A stretch of 64,000 nucleotides of DNA from Mycolicibacter kumamotonensis (GTDB lineage: Bacteria; Actinomycetota; Actinomycetes; Mycobacteriales; Mycobacteriaceae). Under the pieces are notes generated by a model that was not told the DNA's origin, did no database searches, and saw only the letters and a list, made by a program, of their open reading frames with translations. Location: the NCBI RefSeq assembly GCF_002086285.1, contig NZ_MVHU01000004.1, positions 62,001 through 126,000 of the forward strand. The letters are read 5' to 3'. Positions 41,346 through 50,398 of this stretch are shown here, piece by piece (the first letter of the stretch is position 1; the number at the start of each line of letters is the position of its first letter). The position numbers and the translations under genes are program-made.

Positions 41346-42982
41346 GCCTGAGGTTCGCCTTCTACGGCCGAGTGAGCACGGAAGACGCTCAAGATCCGGA
41401 GGCGAGCCGTAGCTGGCAGAAGCGGCGCGCCACGGACCTAATCGGTCCGCACGGCGGAGTCCTTGTCACTGATTACTTCGATGTGGGGCAGAGCCGCTCG
41501 CTGCCGTGGAAGCGCAGGCCAGAGGCATCACGGCTGCTTGCCGATGTCGCCGGTCGTGACCGTGGCTTCGATGCCGTCGTGATCGGGGAACCCGCTCGGG
41601 CGTTCTACGGTCCGCAGTTCGCGCTGACTTTCCCGGTGCTCACGCACTACGGAGTCGGCCTGTGGGTGCCCGAGGTCGGTGGCGCGGTCGATCCCGGTTC
41701 TGAGGCGCACGACCTGGTGATGACTCTGTTCGGTGGCATGAGCAAGGGTGAGCGCGCTCGAATCCAGATGCGCGTGCGCACCGCGATGTCGACACTGGCG
41801 CAGGACACGACCAGATATCTCGGTGGTCGACCGCCGTACGGTTACCGGCTCGTTGATGCCGGCCCGCACCCGAACCCTGCCAAGGCAAGTCTTGGGCAGC
41901 GGCTGCACCGTCTTGAACCGGACCCCGCGACGGCGCCGGTCGTCGAGCGGATCTACCGCATGTACGCCGACGGCGCGGGCCTGCGCTACATTGCGCAGCG
42001 GCTCACCGACGACGGTGTGCCGTCTCCGAGCCAATACGACCCGGCACGCAATCGCCACCGTGACCCGCGAGGCTGGTCTCATTCGGCGATCCGCGCCATC
42101 CTCGACAACCCGACCTATCTCGGTGTGCGCGTGTGGGGCAAGCAGGAGAAATACGAAGTCCTGGTCAATCCTGACGATGTCGCTGCGGGGTATGAGACAC
42201 GGATGCGGTGGCGCGATCAGGCTGCCTGGGTCGTGCCGGACCGCCGCACTCATGAAGCGCTGATCACCGACGAACTGGCGCAGGCCGTTCGTCTTCGCAC
42301 CCAGACCCGGCGTGGTCCCGGCCTGGTGTGCAGCAGGGAATCGACGGTGCCGTATGCGCTTCGCGGAATCCTGTTCTGCGCTGTGTGTGGACGGCGGATG
42401 CAGGGCGCCGCTCGCGGCGGGAAGCAAGCAACACGCATCCTGTACCGATGTGAACTGGGTAAGTCGCGTTCTGTACCTGTAGACCTGACTGATCACCCGC
42501 GCACGGTCTACCTGCGTGAGGACGCGGTGACACCCCGACTCGACCAATGGATCGCCAGCCTGGCCGATCCAGAAGACCTGGCCCGCGGACAGGAAGTCGA
42601 CCCGGGAGCCGGCAACGCCGCCTTGCTGCGCCAACTCAGCGAAGCGAACAGCAAGGTTGCCGCTTTGATTGCCGCCGTGGAGTCCGGCGTGGCTGTCGAA
42701 GATCTCACCGAAGCGTTGCGCCGCCGTAGCGCCGAGCGCGACGAACTGAAGGCGCGCCTGGAACGAGTCGAGCAACCTCGCGCCATGTCTGCTGCACAGA
42801 TCACCGAATTGGTGCAGGAGTTGGGTGGGCTGGCAGCGGTGCTCGGTGAAGCAACCGGGCCGGAGCGTGCTCAGGTGTACGCAAGCCTGGGCCTACGTCT
42901 TGATTACGATCCCCACCTGCGACAAGTCAAGGCGACGGCCGACTTAAGTCGTGTCGCCGGATGTGTCCGAGGGGGGACTTGA
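41342..42982 (+). CDS. Large serine recombinase (integrase)
   Basis: A 546-residue large serine recombinase. The catalytic domain starts AFYGRVSTEDAQ with nucleophile Ser12, followed by a recombinase domain (YGYRLVDAGP, then DDGVPSPSQYDPARNRHRDPRGWSHSAI split around residues 220-250). A zinc ribbon reads LFCAVCGRRMQ with YRCELG, and a coiled-coil-like segment (ALLRQLSEANSKVAALIAAVE) follows. The last 19 bases, including the stop, lie within the tRNA-Leu gene on the opposite strand, so its C-terminal codons come from the attachment site. Serine integrases are uncommon in AICEs, which mostly use tyrosine integrases at tRNA genes. Confidence 0.93.
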   Translation: MSLRFAFYGRVSTEDAQDPEASRSWQKRRATDLIGPHGGVLVTDYFDVGQSRSLPWKRRPEASRLLADVAGRDRGFDAVVIGEPARAFYGPQFALTFPVLTHYGVGLWVPEVGGAVDPGSEAHDLVMTLFGGMSKGERARIQMRVRTAMSTLAQDTTRYLGGRPPYGYRLVDAGPHPNPAKASLGQRLHRLEPDPATAPVVERIYRMYADGAGLRYIAQRLTDDGVPSPSQYDPARNRHRDPRGWSHSAIRAILDNPTYLGVRVWGKQEKYEVLVNPDDVAAGYETRMRWRDQAAWVVPDRRTHEALITDELAQAVRLRTQTRRGPGLVCSRESTVPYALRGILFCAVCGRRMQGAARGGKQATRILYRCELGKSRSVPVDLTDHPRTVYLREDAVTPRLDQWIASLADPEDLARGQEVDPGAGNAALLRQLSEANSKVAALIAAVESGVAVEDLTEALRRRSAERDELKARLERVEQPRAMSAAQITELVQELGGLAAVLGEATGPERAQVYASLGLRLDYDPHLRQVKATADLSRVAGCVRGGT

Positions 42983-43049
42983 ACCCCCACGCCCATTAAT
43001 AGGGCACTAGCACCTCAAGCTAGCGCGTCTGCCATTCCGCCACTCGGAC
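42964..43049 (-). tRNA. tRNA-Leu (anticodon GAG)
   Basis: On the minus strand the acceptor stem GTCCGAG (43043-43049) pairs perfectly with CTCGGAC (42965-42971), followed by discriminator A at 42964. The anticodon stem-loop CTAGC-TTGAGGT-GCTAG gives anticodon GAG. A long variable arm (GTGCCCTATTAATGGGCGT region) identifies a class II tRNA, and the T-arm GGGGGTTCAAGTCCCCC is intact. CCA is not encoded. The 3' half faces the integrated element, and its last 19 bases overlap the integrase gene. Confidence 0.96.
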
Positions 43050-43162
43050 CGACCCGGATCGCCCGGGCAGCTAAGGCTAACGGATGCCGAACGCCGGACC
43101 CAAACCCAGCCCGTGCGGCGGCAGCCGAAAGCCCGGCCACCGAAGTGGTAGGAAAGGTAACT

Positions 43163-44497
43163 GTGACGGTGCGCCCTGATCCTGCCGACGAAGTCGTGGA
43201 CCTCGTCAGCACGCTCATCCGATTCGACACCTCCAACACCGGCGAGCCGGACACGACCAAGGGCGAGGCCGAGTGCGCCCGGTGGGTGGCCGCACGGCTC
43301 GAGGAAGCCGGCTATCAGACCGAGTACGTCGAGTCCGGCGCACCGGGGCGGGGGAATGTCTTCGCACGGCTCAAAGGCAGCGACCCGAGCCGCGGGGCGC
43401 TGCTGATCCACGGCCACCTCGACGTGGTGCCCGCCGAAGCCGGCGAGTGGAGCGTGCACCCGTTCTCCGGCGCGGTCACCGACGGCTACGTCTGGGGCCG
43501 CGGCGCGGTCGACATGAAGGACATGGTCGGCATGACCATCGCGGTGGCCCGCCACCTGGCCCGCGCCGGGATCACCCCGCCGCGCGATCTGGTGTTCGCG
43601 TTCCTCGCCGACGAGGAGGCCGGCGGAAAGTACGGCGCGCACTGGCTGGTGGAGAACCGGCCGGACCTGTTCGCCGGCGTCACCGAGGCGATCGGCGAGG
43701 TCGGCGGCTTTTCGCTGACCGTGCCGCGCCGTGACGGCGGGGAGCGCCGGCTCTATCTCATCGAGACCGCGGAGAAGGGGCTGTGCTGGATGCGGCTGCG
43801 GGCCAACGGCCGCGCCGGGCACGGATCGATGGTCAACGACGACAACGCCGTCACCGCGGTGGCCGAGGCGGTGGCACGACTGGGCCGGCACCGGTTCCCG
43901 CTGGTGCTCACCGAGGCCGTCGAGCAGTTTTTGGCCGCGGTCAGCGAGGAGACCGGCCACGAGATCGACGTCGACTCGCCAGATCTGGAAGGCATGATCG
44001 AGAAGCTCGGCCCGATCGCCCGCATCGTCAACGCCACCCTGCGCGACACCGCCACCCCGACCATGCTGCAGGCCGGTTACAAGGCCAACGTGATCCCGGC
44101 GACGGCCGAGGCCGTGCTGGACTGCCGGGTGCTGCCCGGGCGCCAGGCGGCCTTCGAAGCCGAGGTCGACGAATTGATCGGCCCGGCCGTGACCCGGGAA
44201 TGGGTCACCAACCTGCCGCCGGTGCAGACGTCCTTCGACGGCGACCTGGTCGAGGCGATGAACGCCGCGCTGCTGGCCTGTGACCCCGACGCCCGGACCG
44301 TGCCCTACATGCTGTCCGGGGGAACGGATGCAAAAGCGTTCGCCCAGTTGGGTATTCGATGCTTCGGGTTCGCCCCGCTGCGACTGCCGCCGGACCTGGA
44401 TTTCTCCGCGCTGTTCCACGGGGTCGACGAGCGGGTGCCCGTCGACGCCCTGGAGTTCGGTACCCGGGTACTGCTCCACTTCCTGACACACTGTTGA
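43163..44497 (+). CDS. dapE2: M20-family metallopeptidase (DapE2/Rv2141c-like)
   Basis: A 444-residue M20 peptidase. Metal-binding motifs are [22 protein letters not shown] and LADEEAGG, and the C-terminal [21 protein letters not shown] contributes the last ligands. The GTG at 43163 has AGGAAAGG 5 bases upstream; an earlier GTG at 43145 lacks a site. Together with the PEBP and pyrD neighbours this is the Rv2141c position in M. tuberculosis. It is a dipeptidase/deacylase-type enzyme; the DapE2 name is by synteny and does not prove diaminopimelate synthesis. Confidence 0.9.
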   Translation: MTVRPDPADEVVDLVSTLIRFDTSNTGEPDTTKGEAECARWVAARLEEAGYQTEYVESGAPGRGNVFARLKGSDPSRGALLIHGHLDVVPAEAGEWSVHPFSGAVTDGYVWGRGAVDMKDMVGMTIAVARHLARAGITPPRDLVFAFLADEEAGGKYGAHWLVENRPDLFAGVTEAIGEVGGFSLTVPRRDGGERRLYLIETAEKGLCWMRLRANGRAGHGSMVNDDNAVTAVAEAVARLGRHRFPLVLTEAVEQFLAAVSEETGHEIDVDSPDLEGMIEKLGPIARIVNATLRDTATPTMLQAGYKANVIPATAEAVLDCRVLPGRQAAFEAEVDELIGPAVTREWVTNLPPVQTSFDGDLVEAMNAALLACDPDARTVPYMLSGGTDAKAFAQLGIRCFGFAPLRLPPDLDFSALFHGVDERVPVDALEFGTRVLLHFLTHC

Positions 44498-44540
44498 TGA
44501 AGACGACGAGGTTGACCCCAACGACGAGAGGACCACTCCT

Positions 44541-45071
44541 ATGAGCTCCGCGCCCGATCCCTACGCCGCCCTGCCCAAGCTGCCGACGTTCACCCTGACC
44601 TCCTCGTCGGTCACCGACGGCCAGCCGCTGGCCACCGCGCAGGTCAGCGGAATCATGGGCGCCGGGGGACAGGACGCCAGCCCGCAGCTGAGCTGGTCGG
44701 GCTTCCCGGAGGAGACCCGCAGCTTCGCGGTCACCGTCTATGACCCCGATGCGCCCACCGCATCCGGGTTCTGGCACTGGGCGGTGGCCAACCTGCCGGC
44801 CACCTGCACCGAGCTGCCCGAGGGTGTCGGGGACGGGAGCCTGCTGCCCGGGGATGCGCTGACCCTGGTCAACGATGCCGGGATGCGCCGCTACGTGGGT
44901 GCTGCGCCGCCGGCCGGTCACGGCCCGCACCGCTACTACATCGCGGTGCACGCCGTCGACGTCGAGAAGTTGGAGCTGGCCGAGGACGCCAGCCCGGCCT
45001 ACCTGGGCTTCAACCTGTTCATGCACGCCATCGCCCGCGCGGTCATCGTCGGCACCTACGAGCAGAAGTAG
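44541..45071 (+). CDS. YbhB/YbcL PEBP-family protein (TB18.6-like)
   Basis: A 176-residue phosphatidylethanolamine-binding-like protein. Family motifs are [40 protein letters not shown] (40 residues, positions about 50-90) and the [12 protein letters not shown] segment. Cytosolic; bacterial YbhB proteins bind small anionic ligands, and the role in mycobacteria is not settled. It corresponds to Rv2140c by synteny. GAGAGGA precedes the ATG, and it follows the peptidase gene by 43 bases on the same strand. Confidence 0.92.
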   Translation: MSSAPDPYAALPKLPTFTLTSSSVTDGQPLATAQVSGIMGAGGQDASPQLSWSGFPEETRSFAVTVYDPDAPTASGFWHWAVANLPATCTELPEGVGDGSLLPGDALTLVNDAGMRRYVGAAPPAGHGPHRYYIAVHAVDVEKLELAEDASPAYLGFNLFMHAIARAVIVGTYEQK

Positions 45072-45115
45072 TGCAGCACCGGAACTGACCCCCCGCGAGC
45101 ACACCCCGCCCCTCC

Positions 45116-45177
45116 CGCGAGCGTGCGTGTTTGCACGGCCGCGACCGGCGAGTCGCGTACAAGCGCGCACGCTCGCG
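45116..45177. repeat. Long imperfect inverted repeat between convergent genes
   Basis: Arms of 18 bp (45116-45133 and 45160-45177) match at 16 of 18 positions around a 26-base loop: CGCGAGCGTGCGTGTTTG against the complement of CAAGCGCGCACGCTCGCG. It lies between the convergent PEBP and pyrD genes. It may act as a terminator, or be one copy of a dispersed mycobacterial palindromic repeat. The window holds only one copy that I noticed. Confidence 0.6.
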
Positions 45178-45192
45178 CGACGGGCGCTAGCG

Positions 45193-46260
45193 TTAACGGG
45201 CCGCCGAGCCGACGGCCTCGGACAGTGACCCGAACCCGCCTTCGTGCAGTCGGCGGGCCAGGCCGTCGTGGATCTGGCGGGCCCACCCGCCGCCGCCGTA
45301 GATGAACCCGGTGTAGCCCTGCAGCAGCGAGGCGCCGGCGGTGATCCGCTCCCAGGCGTCATCGGCGGTCTCGATCCCGCCGACGCTGATCAACACCAGC
45401 CGGTCACCGACCCGGGCGTACAGCCGCCGCAACACCTCGAGGGCCCGGCGGGCCACCGGGGGACCGGAGATGCCGCCCGGTCCCAGCTCGGCCACGCCCG
45501 GGGTGATCAGCCCGTCGCGGGACACGGTGGTGTTGGTGGCCACGATGCCGGCCAGGCCCAGTTCCACCGACAGGTCCGCGACGGCATCGAGGTCGTCGTC
45601 GGCCAGGTCCGGTGCGATCTTCACCAGCACCGGCCGGGTGGTCTCGGCGCGTACCGCGGCCAGGATGGGCCGCAGCGCTTCGACCGCCTGCAGGTCACGC
45701 AGCCCCGGGGTGTTCGGCGAGCTGACGTTGACCACCAGATAGGAGGCCAGCGGCGCGAGCAGTCGGGCGCTGGCGCGGTAGTCGGAGACCGCCTCCTCGG
45801 CCGGGGTGGTCTTGGTCTTGCCGATGTTGACTCCGATCGGCACATCGGCCTGATGCCGGGCCAGCCGGGCGGCCAGCGCGCCGGCCCCGTGATTGTTGAA
45901 CCCCATCCGGTTGAGCAACGCGCGGTCGTCGGGTAGCCGGAACAGCCGCGGTGCAGGGTTGCCGGGCTGCGGCGCCGCGGTCACGGTGCCCACCTCGGCG
46001 TAACCGAACCCCAGTGCGCCCCAGGCCTTCAACCCGACGCCGTCCTTGTCGAACCCGGCGGCCAGTCCGAGCGGGCCGGGGAAGCGCACCCCGAACACCG
46101 TGCTGGCCAACACCGGGTCATGGGGCGCCAGCCGGTGCTGCAACATCCGGCGTACCGGCGGCGGCGCGGTGGCGCCGCGCAACGCCGCGAAGGTGATGGT
46201 GTGAATGCGTTCAGGGGGCACCAGGAAAAGCGCGCGGCGCAGTGCGCCGTACCAGCCCAT
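45193..46260 (-). CDS. pyrD: Dihydroorotate dehydrogenase (quinone), class 2
   Basis: A 355-residue class 2 dihydroorotate dehydrogenase. An N-terminal membrane-associating helix ([19 protein letters not shown]) precedes the FMN barrel. Visible signatures are [35 protein letters not shown], the active-site [15 protein letters not shown] (Ser replaces the Cys of class 1), and [14 protein letters not shown]. It oxidises dihydroorotate with menaquinone at the membrane in pyrimidine synthesis. The last gene of the minus-strand lppL-DUF5703-pyrD unit. Confidence 0.96.
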   Translation of the reverse strand: MGWYGALRRALFLVPPERIHTITFAALRGATAPPPVRRMLQHRLAPHDPVLASTVFGVRFPGPLGLAAGFDKDGVGLKAWGALGFGYAEVGTVTAAPQPGNPAPRLFRLPDDRALLNRMGFNNHGAGALAARLARHQADVPIGVNIGKTKTTPAEEAVSDYRASARLLAPLASYLVVNVSSPNTPGLRDLQAVEALRPILAAVRAETTRPVLVKIAPDLADDDLDAVADLSVELGLAGIVATNTTVSRDGLITPGVAELGPGGISGPPVARRALEVLRRLYARVGDRLVLISVGGIETADDAWERITAGASLLQGYTGFIYGGGGWARQIHDGLARRLHEGGFGSLSEAVGSAAR

Positions 46261-46264
46261 CGGC

Positions 46265-46531
46265 CTACAACCCCGGCTGGTCGACGCAGCGGTTGCCGTT
46301 GACCGCGTTCAACTGGGACTTCTTGCGGCGCAACAACACCCGCCGGCTTCCGTCGGTGTATAACCGCACCCGGGTCAACTCCCACCCTCGATATTCGGCC
46401 TCGATCGCCAACCGGGTCGAAGCGCCGATGCGGGTGACCTCCGGAGGCAACCGCAGCGGAATCCAGTCGTATTCATCGGACAGTTCGCTGTCCCAGCCCG
46501 CCGGCAGCCACCGCGGGCGCAGCGCGGTCAA
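46265..46531 (-). CDS. DUF5703-family small protein
   Basis: An 88-residue protein of the actinobacterial DUF5703 type: [35 protein letters not shown] and RRVLLRRKK are the recognisable blocks. I chose the TTG at 46531 because it overlaps the lppL stop as TTGA and gives the family's length. The rest of the open frame upstream lies inside lppL. It is cotranscribed between lppL and pyrD. Function unknown; predicted cytosolic and basic. Confidence 0.75.
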   Translation of the reverse strand: MTALRPRWLPAGWDSELSDEYDWIPLRLPPEVTRIGASTRLAIEAEYRGWELTRVRLYTDGSRRVLLRRKKSQLNAVNGNRCVDQPGL

Positions 46532-47556
46532 CGTTGCCTCGCCGCATGCTCGATGACCTGGACCCCGGCTGCGGCGCCCGACACCACATACAAGGTGTCC
46601 GACGTGTCGTCGAAAGCCAGAATGTTGGGCTGCTGCACGGTCGGGTATCGAACCTTCTCCACGGGAATTCCGGTGCTCAGATCGTAACCGACCACGGTGT
46701 TCGTCGCGGTCTGCGACACCCACGCGAACCCCTCGGCGCCGGCCACCCCGTAGGGGGCCTGCGGCACCGGGTAGGCCTGCCGCAGCATCAGCGGGTCGCT
46801 GCCGTAGACCAGCAGCTGTTCGCCGCGGGTGTCCGCCACCAGCACCGGTCCGCGCGCAGCGGCGGCCAGCGTCGTCGCGCCCTGGCCGGCGCGCAGCGCG
46901 TACTGCGGCTTGCCGTCGGGACCGATGGTGGTCACCGACGTCTGACCGCGGTCCAGCACGACGGAGGTATTGCCTTGCGCCACAAGCTCATCGACTCGGG
47001 CGAAGATCTTCGCCCGCTCGGCGGTCCGGGTGCCGTCGGAGGTCAGGGTGTGCACCGCGCCGTCGGCGGTGCCCAGCACCAGCGTGCCGTCACCACGCCG
47101 CGCGATCGCGGTGAAGTCGAGGTCGGCGGCGTCGTCGACGTCGATCCGGTTGATGCGGCGACTGCTCAGGTCGACGGTGAAGTAGCCGCCGCGGCTCGAC
47201 AGGTAGGCGACACCCGCGCCGTCGCCGGTCACCGCGGTCGCCGGTCCCGGCAGCGCCAGGACGGCGTGGCCGGGCCCGCCGACCAGGTCCACCGCCGCGG
47301 GTGCCTGCGCGTCCGCACCGGGACACAGCACCACCAACAGCCCGGTGGCGGCGTCGAACACCGCGCCGGCGGCCCGGCCGCCCAGCGGACGCACCGTGCC
47401 GGCCGGGCGCTGGGACGCCGCCGGCGAGACGGCGGGCTGTGCCGGCGGGATCGTCGGCGGCGGCGCGGTGACGGGATTGGTGGAGCACGCCGTGAGCAGC
47501 AGCAACAGCGAGACCAGCAGGCCTCGCAAGGGCGGGCGGGGGGAGTGCTTCAGCAC
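46528..47556 (-). CDS. lppL: Lipoprotein LppL-like (beta-propeller)
   Basis: A 342-residue lipoprotein. The N-terminus has a basic start, a hydrophobic stretch and the lipobox LTAC, followed by a Pro-rich linker and repeated strand motifs (VTGDGAGVAYLSSRGG, GDGTLVLGTADGAVHTL, VAGAEGFAWVSQTATNTVVGYDLSTG) suggesting a seven-bladed propeller. The GTG at 47556 has GGAAGAG at 7 bases and puts the signal peptide at the N-terminus. Anchored outside the cytoplasmic membrane. It is the Rv2138 position by synteny; its function is unknown. Confidence 0.9.
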   Translation of the reverse strand: MLKHSPRPPLRGLLVSLLLLLTACSTNPVTAPPPTIPPAQPAVSPAASQRPAGTVRPLGGRAAGAVFDAATGLLVVLCPGADAQAPAAVDLVGGPGHAVLALPGPATAVTGDGAGVAYLSSRGGYFTVDLSSRRINRIDVDDAADLDFTAIARRGDGTLVLGTADGAVHTLTSDGTRTAERAKIFARVDELVAQGNTSVVLDRGQTSVTTIGPDGKPQYALRAGQGATTLAAAARGPVLVADTRGEQLLVYGSDPLMLRQAYPVPQAPYGVAGAEGFAWVSQTATNTVVGYDLSTGIPVEKVRYPTVQQPNILAFDDTSDTLYVVSGAAAGVQVIEHAARQR

Positions 47557-47684
47557 GGGCGGCTCTTCCGGCTTATCGCGGTCGATGGTCGACACGGGGG
47601 CGAACCTCGATTCTAAGGAGGGCCCCGAGGCCGGATCGGCATGTCCGGGTAACAATAAGTTCGCTTAGGTGTAATCTCGCGGCC

Positions 47685-47975
47685 ATGACTGTGGCCGAAG
47701 ATTGGCAACTGGCATGTTCTGAATTCCTCATCGAGGAAATCTGGACCGGCGCGTTCGCGAGCGGATTCGGCGAGGTCGGTGACGGGCGCAGCTTCTCCTT
47801 CCGCATCGAACAACAGGCGCTGGTGGTCGAGATCTACCGCCCCGGGCTCGACTGCCCGGTTCCGCACGACGAGGACGTGGTGGCCAGGGCCAGCCGCAGC
47901 CTGCTGGGCCTGGATCTCAGCGACGAGCGGAGTCTGGCTGCGGCCGTGCGTGACGCGGTGTCGGGCGCCCGTTGA
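47685..47975 (+). CDS. Conserved hypothetical (Rv2137c-like)
   Basis: A 96-residue acidic protein (starts MTVAEDWQLACSEF) at the position of Rv2137c in the conserved gene order, divergent from lppL. No enzyme motif is visible. Its 3' end overlaps the end of the convergent mmpL gene by 59 bases. In the M. tuberculosis order its neighbour is uppP; here an 8.6-kb SigL-type block separates the two. Confidence 0.75.
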   Translation: MTVAEDWQLACSEFLIEEIWTGAFASGFGEVGDGRSFSFRIEQQALVVEIYRPGLDCPVPHDEDVVARASRSLLGLDLSDERSLAAAVRDAVSGAR

Positions 47976-50271
47976 GCGCGGCCCGATAGCCGAGCGCGTC
48001 CTCGACCACCGACTCGACGGGAGCCCGGCCGGACCGGCGGTGCCGCCCGCTGTGGGGGGCCGCCGGGGGATGGTCCTCACTGAGCCCGATCCGCTGGTGC
48101 AGCCGGGCGAGCGGTCCGGGCGCCCACCAGTTCGCCCGGCCCATCAGATGCATGAATGCCGGTACCAGCACCGTGCGTACCAGGGTGGCGTCGGCCAGCA
48201 CGGCCAGGGTCAGCCCGACGCCGAACATCCGCATGAACGACACCTGCGCGGCGATCAGCGCGGCGAACGATATCGACATCACCAACGCGGCGGCGGTGAT
48301 CACCCGCCCGGTGTGGGCCAGCCCGAGCGCCACACTGGCGTCGTTGTCGGCCGGGCTGCGGCCAGACGCCAGCCAGTACTCCCGGATCCGCGCGATGAGG
48401 AACACCTCGTAGTCCATCGACAACCCGAACGCGACACAGAACAACAGCACCGGCATGTTGGCGACCAGCGTTCCGGTCGGCGTCGTGCCCAGCGCCCCGA
48501 GATGGCCATCCTGAAAAATCCACACCAGCGCCCCGAAGGCGGCCGTCAACGACAACACGTTGAGCGCGAGAGCTTTCAGCGGCAACACGATACTGCCGGT
48601 CAGCAAAAACAGCAGGACGAACGTGATGGCCGCGATCAACCCCAGCACCAGCGGCAGCCGTGAGGTGATGGCGGCCACGCTGTCGCGGTTGGTCTGTGCC
48701 AACCCGGCCAGCTCAACCTGCCGCCCGCCCGGGACGCTGACTTCATGCAGCCGGTCGAGCTGTTCGTCGGAGGCCGCCGAGAACAGCGGCGCGGTGCTCG
48801 CGATCGTCAACAGCGCGCTGCCGTCGACCAGCCCGGTCGGTGCCGCCGGTGGCCCCACCGGCTGTCCGCCGACGAACGTGCCGGTCGGCGCGGTGACCGC
48901 CCCCACGTGGGGCACGGTCGACAGGGCGGCCGCGTAGCGCTCCAGGTCGGTGGTGTCGAGTCCGGTCGCGTCCGGGATGACGGCACTGACCGTCGTCGCG
49001 GAGTCGTCGGCGAATCCGGTGCGCAGCCGGTCACCGACCTGGTGCGCCGACGCCGAGTGCGGAAGTGCCCGGTCGTCGGGGAACCCCCACTTGACGCCGA
49101 GAAACGGCACCCCCAGCAGGAGCAGCACCGCGACGCCAGCCACCCCGATCGGCACCGCGTGGCGGATGACCGCCTTCGTCGACCGGTGCCAGAACTGCTG
49201 CTCGACCGGTGTGGGCGCCGGTGGGGACCGCCCCAGCAGGCGCCGCAACGGCCGGCGCACGTCCAACGCGTCGAGCCGTCCCCCGAGCGCCGCGATCAGG
49301 GCCGGGGTCACCACGATGGCCGCGACGGCCACGAACAGCACCGTGGCGACCCCGGCGTAGGCGAAGGATTTCAGGAAGTACATCGGGAACAGCACCATCA
49401 CCGCCATCGACAACGCGACGGTGGTCGCCGAGAACAGCACCGTCCGGCCGGCGGTGGCCATGGTGTGGATCAGAGCGTCGGGGGGCTCCGCGCCGGTGGC
49501 CAGCTCGTCGCGGTAGCGGCTGATGATCAGCAACGTGTAGTCGATCGCCAGCGCCAGCCCCATCGCGGTGGTCAGGTTCAGCGCGAAGATCGACACATCG
49601 GCGTAGGCGGTGACCAGCCGCAGCATCGCCATCGAGCCCACGATCGCCACGGCACCCACCGCCAGCGGCAGCGCCGCCGCGACCAGCCCGCCGAACACCC
49701 AGACCAACACCAGGAAGCTCAGCGGGATCGCGATCGCCTCCATCATCAACAGATCGTGTTGGTTCTGCTCGTTGATCTGCGCATAGACCACCGCATTGCC
49801 GCCGGCCGCCACGGTGACGCCATCCCGGTCGTGCACCACCTCGTCCATCAGCGACTTGGCGTAGTGCTGGGCGTTGTTCTCGCCGCCGCGCAACTGGGCG
49901 ATGATCAGTCCGGACCTGCCGTCGGTGCTGACCAGCCCCGGTGAGCCGGTCCAGGTCGAGGAGGTGCCGTACACCCACGGTGAGGCCTGCAGCCGATCGA
50001 TGATCGCGGTGGCCACCGAGGCGGCCCGAGCGCCGGTTGCGCCGTGCGGGTCGGTGACGGTGATCAGCATCTGCTGGTCGCTTTGGCCGAACTTGTCGAC
50101 CAGCAGCGCGGTGGCCCGAGCCGACTCCGAGTCCGGATCGTAGAACCCGCCGGCCGACAGTTTCCCGGCCACCGGGGCGCCGAAGACGGCCGCCGCGACG
50201 AGGATCAGCCCCGCCACGGCGATGATGCTGCGCGGCCTGGCGAGTGCAGCCCGAGCCATTCCGCGCAGCAT
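47917..50271 (-). CDS. MmpL-family RND lipid transporter
   Basis: A 784-residue MMPL protein. An N-terminal transmembrane helix is followed by an external loop of about 150 residues, a bundle of five or six helices with the proton-relay segment AIDYTLLIISRYRDEL, a second external loop, and a second bundle with SMDYEVFLIARIREYW. The C-terminal tail of about 60 residues is polar. MmpL proteins export lipids by proton motive force. GGAAGGA precedes the ATG. It has its own TGAACC-N16-CGTA promoter, back to back with that of the PKS operon, so it probably exports the product of that operon (inference). Confidence 0.92.
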   Translation of the reverse strand: MLRGMARAALARPRSIIAVAGLILVAAAVFGAPVAGKLSAGGFYDPDSESARATALLVDKFGQSDQQMLITVTDPHGATGARAASVATAIIDRLQASPWVYGTSSTWTGSPGLVSTDGRSGLIIAQLRGGENNAQHYAKSLMDEVVHDRDGVTVAAGGNAVVYAQINEQNQHDLLMMEAIAIPLSFLVLVWVFGGLVAAALPLAVGAVAIVGSMAMLRLVTAYADVSIFALNLTTAMGLALAIDYTLLIISRYRDELATGAEPPDALIHTMATAGRTVLFSATTVALSMAVMVLFPMYFLKSFAYAGVATVLFVAVAAIVVTPALIAALGGRLDALDVRRPLRRLLGRSPPAPTPVEQQFWHRSTKAVIRHAVPIGVAGVAVLLLLGVPFLGVKWGFPDDRALPHSASAHQVGDRLRTGFADDSATTVSAVIPDATGLDTTDLERYAAALSTVPHVGAVTAPTGTFVGGQPVGPPAAPTGLVDGSALLTIASTAPLFSAASDEQLDRLHEVSVPGGRQVELAGLAQTNRDSVAAITSRLPLVLGLIAAITFVLLFLLTGSIVLPLKALALNVLSLTAAFGALVWIFQDGHLGALGTTPTGTLVANMPVLLFCVAFGLSMDYEVFLIARIREYWLASGRSPADNDASVALGLAHTGRVITAAALVMSISFAALIAAQVSFMRMFGVGLTLAVLADATLVRTVLVPAFMHLMGRANWWAPGPLARLHQRIGLSEDHPPAAPHSGRHRRSGRAPVESVVEDALGYRAALNGRPTPRHARPQPDSARR

Positions 50272-50312
50272 CGGATCCTTCCGATTCAGATGTCACAGTC
50301 CTTCTGGGTAGA

Positions 50313-50338
50313 TACGGATTTCAGACTATTGCGGTTCA
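50313..50338 (-). promoter_or_regulatory. SigL-type promoter of the mmpL gene
   Basis: On the minus strand TGAACC (complement of 50333-50338) and CGTA (complement of 50313-50316) are separated by exactly 16 bases. This matches the M. tuberculosis SigL consensus TGAACC-N16/18-CGTgtc. It faces away from the equivalent promoter at 50364-50389, the two -35 elements being 25 bases apart. Confidence 0.8.
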
Positions 50339-50363
50339 ACCGATCCGCATCCCGTTTTCGGGT

Positions 50364-50389
50364 TGAACCGTTGGGCCGGTGGCCGCGTA
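50364..50389 (+). promoter_or_regulatory. SigL-type promoter of the PKS operon
   Basis: TGAACC (50364-50369), 16 bases, CGTA (50386-50389), the same form as the other three elements in this locus. The -10 lies only about 10 bases before the GTG start at 50399, so the transcript is probably leaderless or nearly so. Confidence 0.82.
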
Positions 50390-50398
50390 GTCCCGGGT

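Larger units (their letters stand above)
35511..42982 (+). mobile_element. Integrative conjugative element (AICE-like) at tRNA-Leu
   Basis: About 7.5 kb with the core set of an actinomycete integrative conjugative element: regulator module (creatininase plus XRE-type protein), SCO3933-like protein, FtsK/TraB-like DNA translocase, rolling-circle Rep and an integrase, with the integrase gene ending inside tRNA-Leu(GAG). The right end is well defined by that overlap. The left end is placed only approximately, in the 142 bases between the acyl-CoA dehydrogenase and creatininase genes, because I could not find a convincing direct repeat. Double-stranded transfer by a single FtsK-like protein is the known mechanism for AICEs. 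Excisionase is not recognisable. Confidence 0.75.
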
